Shown here: in pieces, positions 3,747-5,474 of the stretch | Layout of the letters: each line of letters starts with the position of its first letter | How positions within the stretch are numbered: the first letter of the stretch is position 1 | DNA from: Clostridium_T sp040217795 | Lineage (GTDB): Bacteria > Bacillota > Clostridia > Clostridiales > Clostridiaceae | Length of the DNA: 5,474 nucleotides | NCBI GenBank assembly: GCA_040217795.1 | Contig: JBEHWK010000200.1 | Location: 1-5,474 of the forward strand | Direction: 5' to 3' | The notes under the pieces: model-generated | The model's database searches: none | Told to the model about the DNA's origin: nothing | Seen by the model: only the letters and a program-made list of their open reading frames with translations | Made by a program: the position numbers and the translations under genes

Positions 3747-5474
3747 ATGAAACATTCAAGTGTAAAGGTTTGTTCAGAAGAACAGCCTGTTGTTTTGGCT
3801 CTCACTTCAGACGAAAAACCGGATATTTCTGATATGATGGTTGAAAAATGGCAGGATATAATTGATTTACTTGCATTGACTTTAAATGTGCCTTCCGCAC
3901 TAATTATGCAGATTGAGGAAAAACACATCTGTGTGTTTCTTGGAAGTGATACAAAGGATAACCCTTATAAGAATGGGGAAAAGGCAGAACTTCTTTCGGG
4001 ACTTTATTGCGAAACTGTTGTGGGGAATAAATCCAGCCTTCTTGTACCTAATGCTTTAAAAGATCCATTGTGGAAAGAAAATCCTGATATTGAGTTGAAT
4101 ATGATATCATATCTTGGATTCCCGATATTATGGCCTGACGGAGAAGTATTCGGTACTATTTGTATTTTGGATAATAAGGAAAACCATTATAGTAACCAAA
4201 ACATTAAACTTATGGAACTTCTGAAAGACAGTATTGAAAAGGATTTGAAACTGGTATTAGAAGAGGAAAGATTAAAAACTGAGCTGGAAAACAGAAAAAC
4301 AGGAGAGCAAAAACTAAGAGAAAGTGAAGCCCGGTATAGAGAGTTATTCAATAACATGGGAAATGCAGTGGTAATTTATAATGTAAAAGATGAAGGGGAA
4401 AAGTTTATTTTTGAAGATCTGAACAAAGCAGCGGAAGAAATTGAAAAAACCAATAAAGCTGATATAATCGGTAAGGATGCAGAGGAATGTTCTTCCATAG
4501 CTCTGCAAAAGGATTTGCTGGAAATAATGAAGCAAGTATATAAAACAGGCATGCCTCAGCGCTTCGGACCTGTATTTTATGAAGAGGGGACCGTAAAAAC
4601 CTGCAGAGATAATTATTACATATATAAACTGTCACCTGAACAGATAGTTGTTATGTATGATGATATTTCTGAAAAAATAGGATATCAGGAAATCATTAAC
4701 GAAAATGAACGATTAATTCGTGAAACTCAGGAACTGGAAAAGTTAAGAACTGAGTTTTTTGCAAACATATCCCATGAATTAAAAACACCCCTCAACATTA
4801 TATTAAGTACTATACAAGTAAATAGTATGATCGTTCAGAATGAAGAAAAATTAATTAATGAAAAGAAGATAATGGATAATATTAATATTGAAAAACAAAA
4901 TTGCTTCAGATTGCTGAGACTAATAAATAATCTCATTGACTCAACCAAGCTGGATTCAAGCAGCCTTGAGCTTAATGTGGTAAATTACAACATAGTCAGC
5001 CTGGTAGAGGATATTTCTCAATCAGTAGCAGGATATATAAAAAACAATAACTTAACTCTCACATTTGATACTGATATAGAGGAAAAAATAATCGCCTGCG
5101 ATTTGGATAAAGTTGAAAGAATAATGCTGAACCTTCTGTCAAATGCAATAAAGTTTACAGAGCCGGGAGGAAGCATTTTTGTAAATATTATGGATGGTGA
5201 AGAATATATAACTGTTACGGTTGAAGATACTGGTATAGGCATACCGGAAGATAAGCTGAATGAAATATTTGATAGATTCAGGCAGGTAGATAAGTCTTTT
5301 ACAAGAAAAACTGAAGGAAGCGGTATCGGATTATCTCTTGTTAAATCCCTTGTTGAAATGCATGGGGGAACTATTTCTGCAGAGAGTAAATATGGGGAAG
5401 GAACTAAATTTATAATAAAGCTTCCTGTACGAGTATTATTGGATCATGATAACAGTGAATTAGAAACTAAATTG
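3747..5474 (+). CDS. Soluble sensor histidine kinase (GAF-PAS-HisKA-HATPase), 3' end outside window
   Basis: The frame is open from ATG 3747 to the right edge, 576 codons with no stop. Domains in order are: GAF-like at about 27-160 (LLVPNALKDPLW near 98-109, LGFPILWPDGEVFGTICILD after it); a charged coiled-coil linker at about 165-200; PAS at about 192-310 (SEARYRELFNNM to IVVMYDDISEK); HisKA with FFANISHELKTP, phospho-acceptor H343; and HATPase with N-box LNLLSNAIKF (N462, N466), G1 DTGIGI (D494), F-box FDRF (508-511), G2 GSGIGL (524-529) and GTKF near 552. All residues needed for autophosphorylation are present. There is no signal peptide or membrane helix, so it should sense a cytosolic cue. 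The signal and partner regulator are unknown; any receiver domain or adjacent regulator would be beyond the edge. The Shine-Dalgarno (AAAGGTG, 3729-3735) is rather far from 3747, but a stop at 3741-3743 in this frame rules out an earlier start. Confidence 0.9.
   Translation, partial: MKHSSVKVCSEEQPVVLALTSDEKPDISDMMVEKWQDIIDLLALTLNVPSALIMQIEEKHICVFLGSDTKDNPYKNGEKAELLSGLYCETVVGNKSSLLVPNALKDPLWKENPDIELNMISYLGFPILWPDGEVFGTICILDNKENHYSNQNIKLMELLKDSIEKDLKLVLEEERLKTELENRKTGEQKLRESEARYRELFNNMGNAVVIYNVKDEGEKFIFEDLNKAAEEIEKTNKADIIGKDAEECSSIALQKDLLEIMKQVYKTGMPQRFGPVFYEEGTVKTCRDNYYIYKLSPEQIVVMYDDISEKIGYQEIINENERLIRETQELEKLRTEFFANISHELKTPLNIILSTIQVNSMIVQNEEKLINEKKIMDNINIEKQNCFRLLRLINNLIDSTKLDSSSLELNVVNYNIVSLVEDISQSVAGYIKNNNLTLTFDTDIEEKIIACDLDKVERIMLNLLSNAIKFTEPGGSIFVNIMDGEEYITVTVEDTGIGIPEDKLNEIFDRFRQVDKSFTRKTEGSGIGLSLVKSLVEMHGGTISAESKYGEGTKFIIKLPVRVLLDHDNSELETKL

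Noticed and set aside
3686..5242. Several short minus-strand frames opposite the histidine kinase
   Set aside because: The + strand frame has all kinase motifs in order over 576 codons; the minus frames are shadows.

Overview
The window looks like a piece of chromosome from a low-GC Firmicute, most likely a member of the Clostridia. Intergenic DNA is strongly A/T-rich, ribosome binding sites are GGAGG-type, Lys/Ile/Asn/Glu codons ending in A or T dominate, and the families present (amino-thiazoline-carboxylate hydrolase family, YjdF with its riboswitch, soluble GAF-PAS histidine kinase) are typical of that group. Species cannot be fixed from the sequence alone. All recognised genes lie on the + strand.

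Layout. 1-177 is the C-terminal end of a homocysteine S-methyltransferase, followed by a hairpin with a pyrimidine-rich tail (probable terminator, about 203-236). 178-490 has no long gene; it holds that hairpin, a 17-nt motif seen again upstream of a later gene, and a possible 29-codon ORF with a good Shine-Dalgarno (366-455). 491-1024 encodes a MaoC-like hotdog protein with the catalytic Asp/His pair. 1137-1763 is a full-length member of the L-2-amino-thiazoline-4-carboxylate hydrolase family, except that one codon near the end is TGA. The frame stays open for 34 more codons and carries the family's C-terminal motifs, so this is either a selenoprotein or a very recent nonsense allele. 1930-2544 encodes an unrecognised membrane protein with about six helices.

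2596-3218 is a neat self-contained unit: a sigma-A-like promoter, a yjdF-motif riboswitch, a GTG-started yjdF gene (DUF2992) and a strong intrinsic terminator. A CCTCCTG segment in the aptamer region is the exact complement of the yjdF Shine-Dalgarno, which points to translational control.

3213-3581 is about 370 bp of non-coding DNA built of nested palindromes and bounded by a 19-nt direct repeat. It contains a 20-bp inverted repeat, a G/C-rich run of four small hairpins, a 14-bp perfect inverted repeat around a 70-nt core, and a final structured region ending in an A-tract/T-tract terminator. It looks like a composite dispersed repeat or structured-RNA element rather than a gene.

3747 to the right edge is a soluble sensor histidine kinase (GAF, PAS, HisKA, HATPase) that runs out of the window.

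The genes do not form an obvious common pathway. They read as separate transcription units, most with their own leader. The two observations most worth following are the in-frame TGA at 1656-1658 and the 3213-3581 element; the riboswitch is of a known class.
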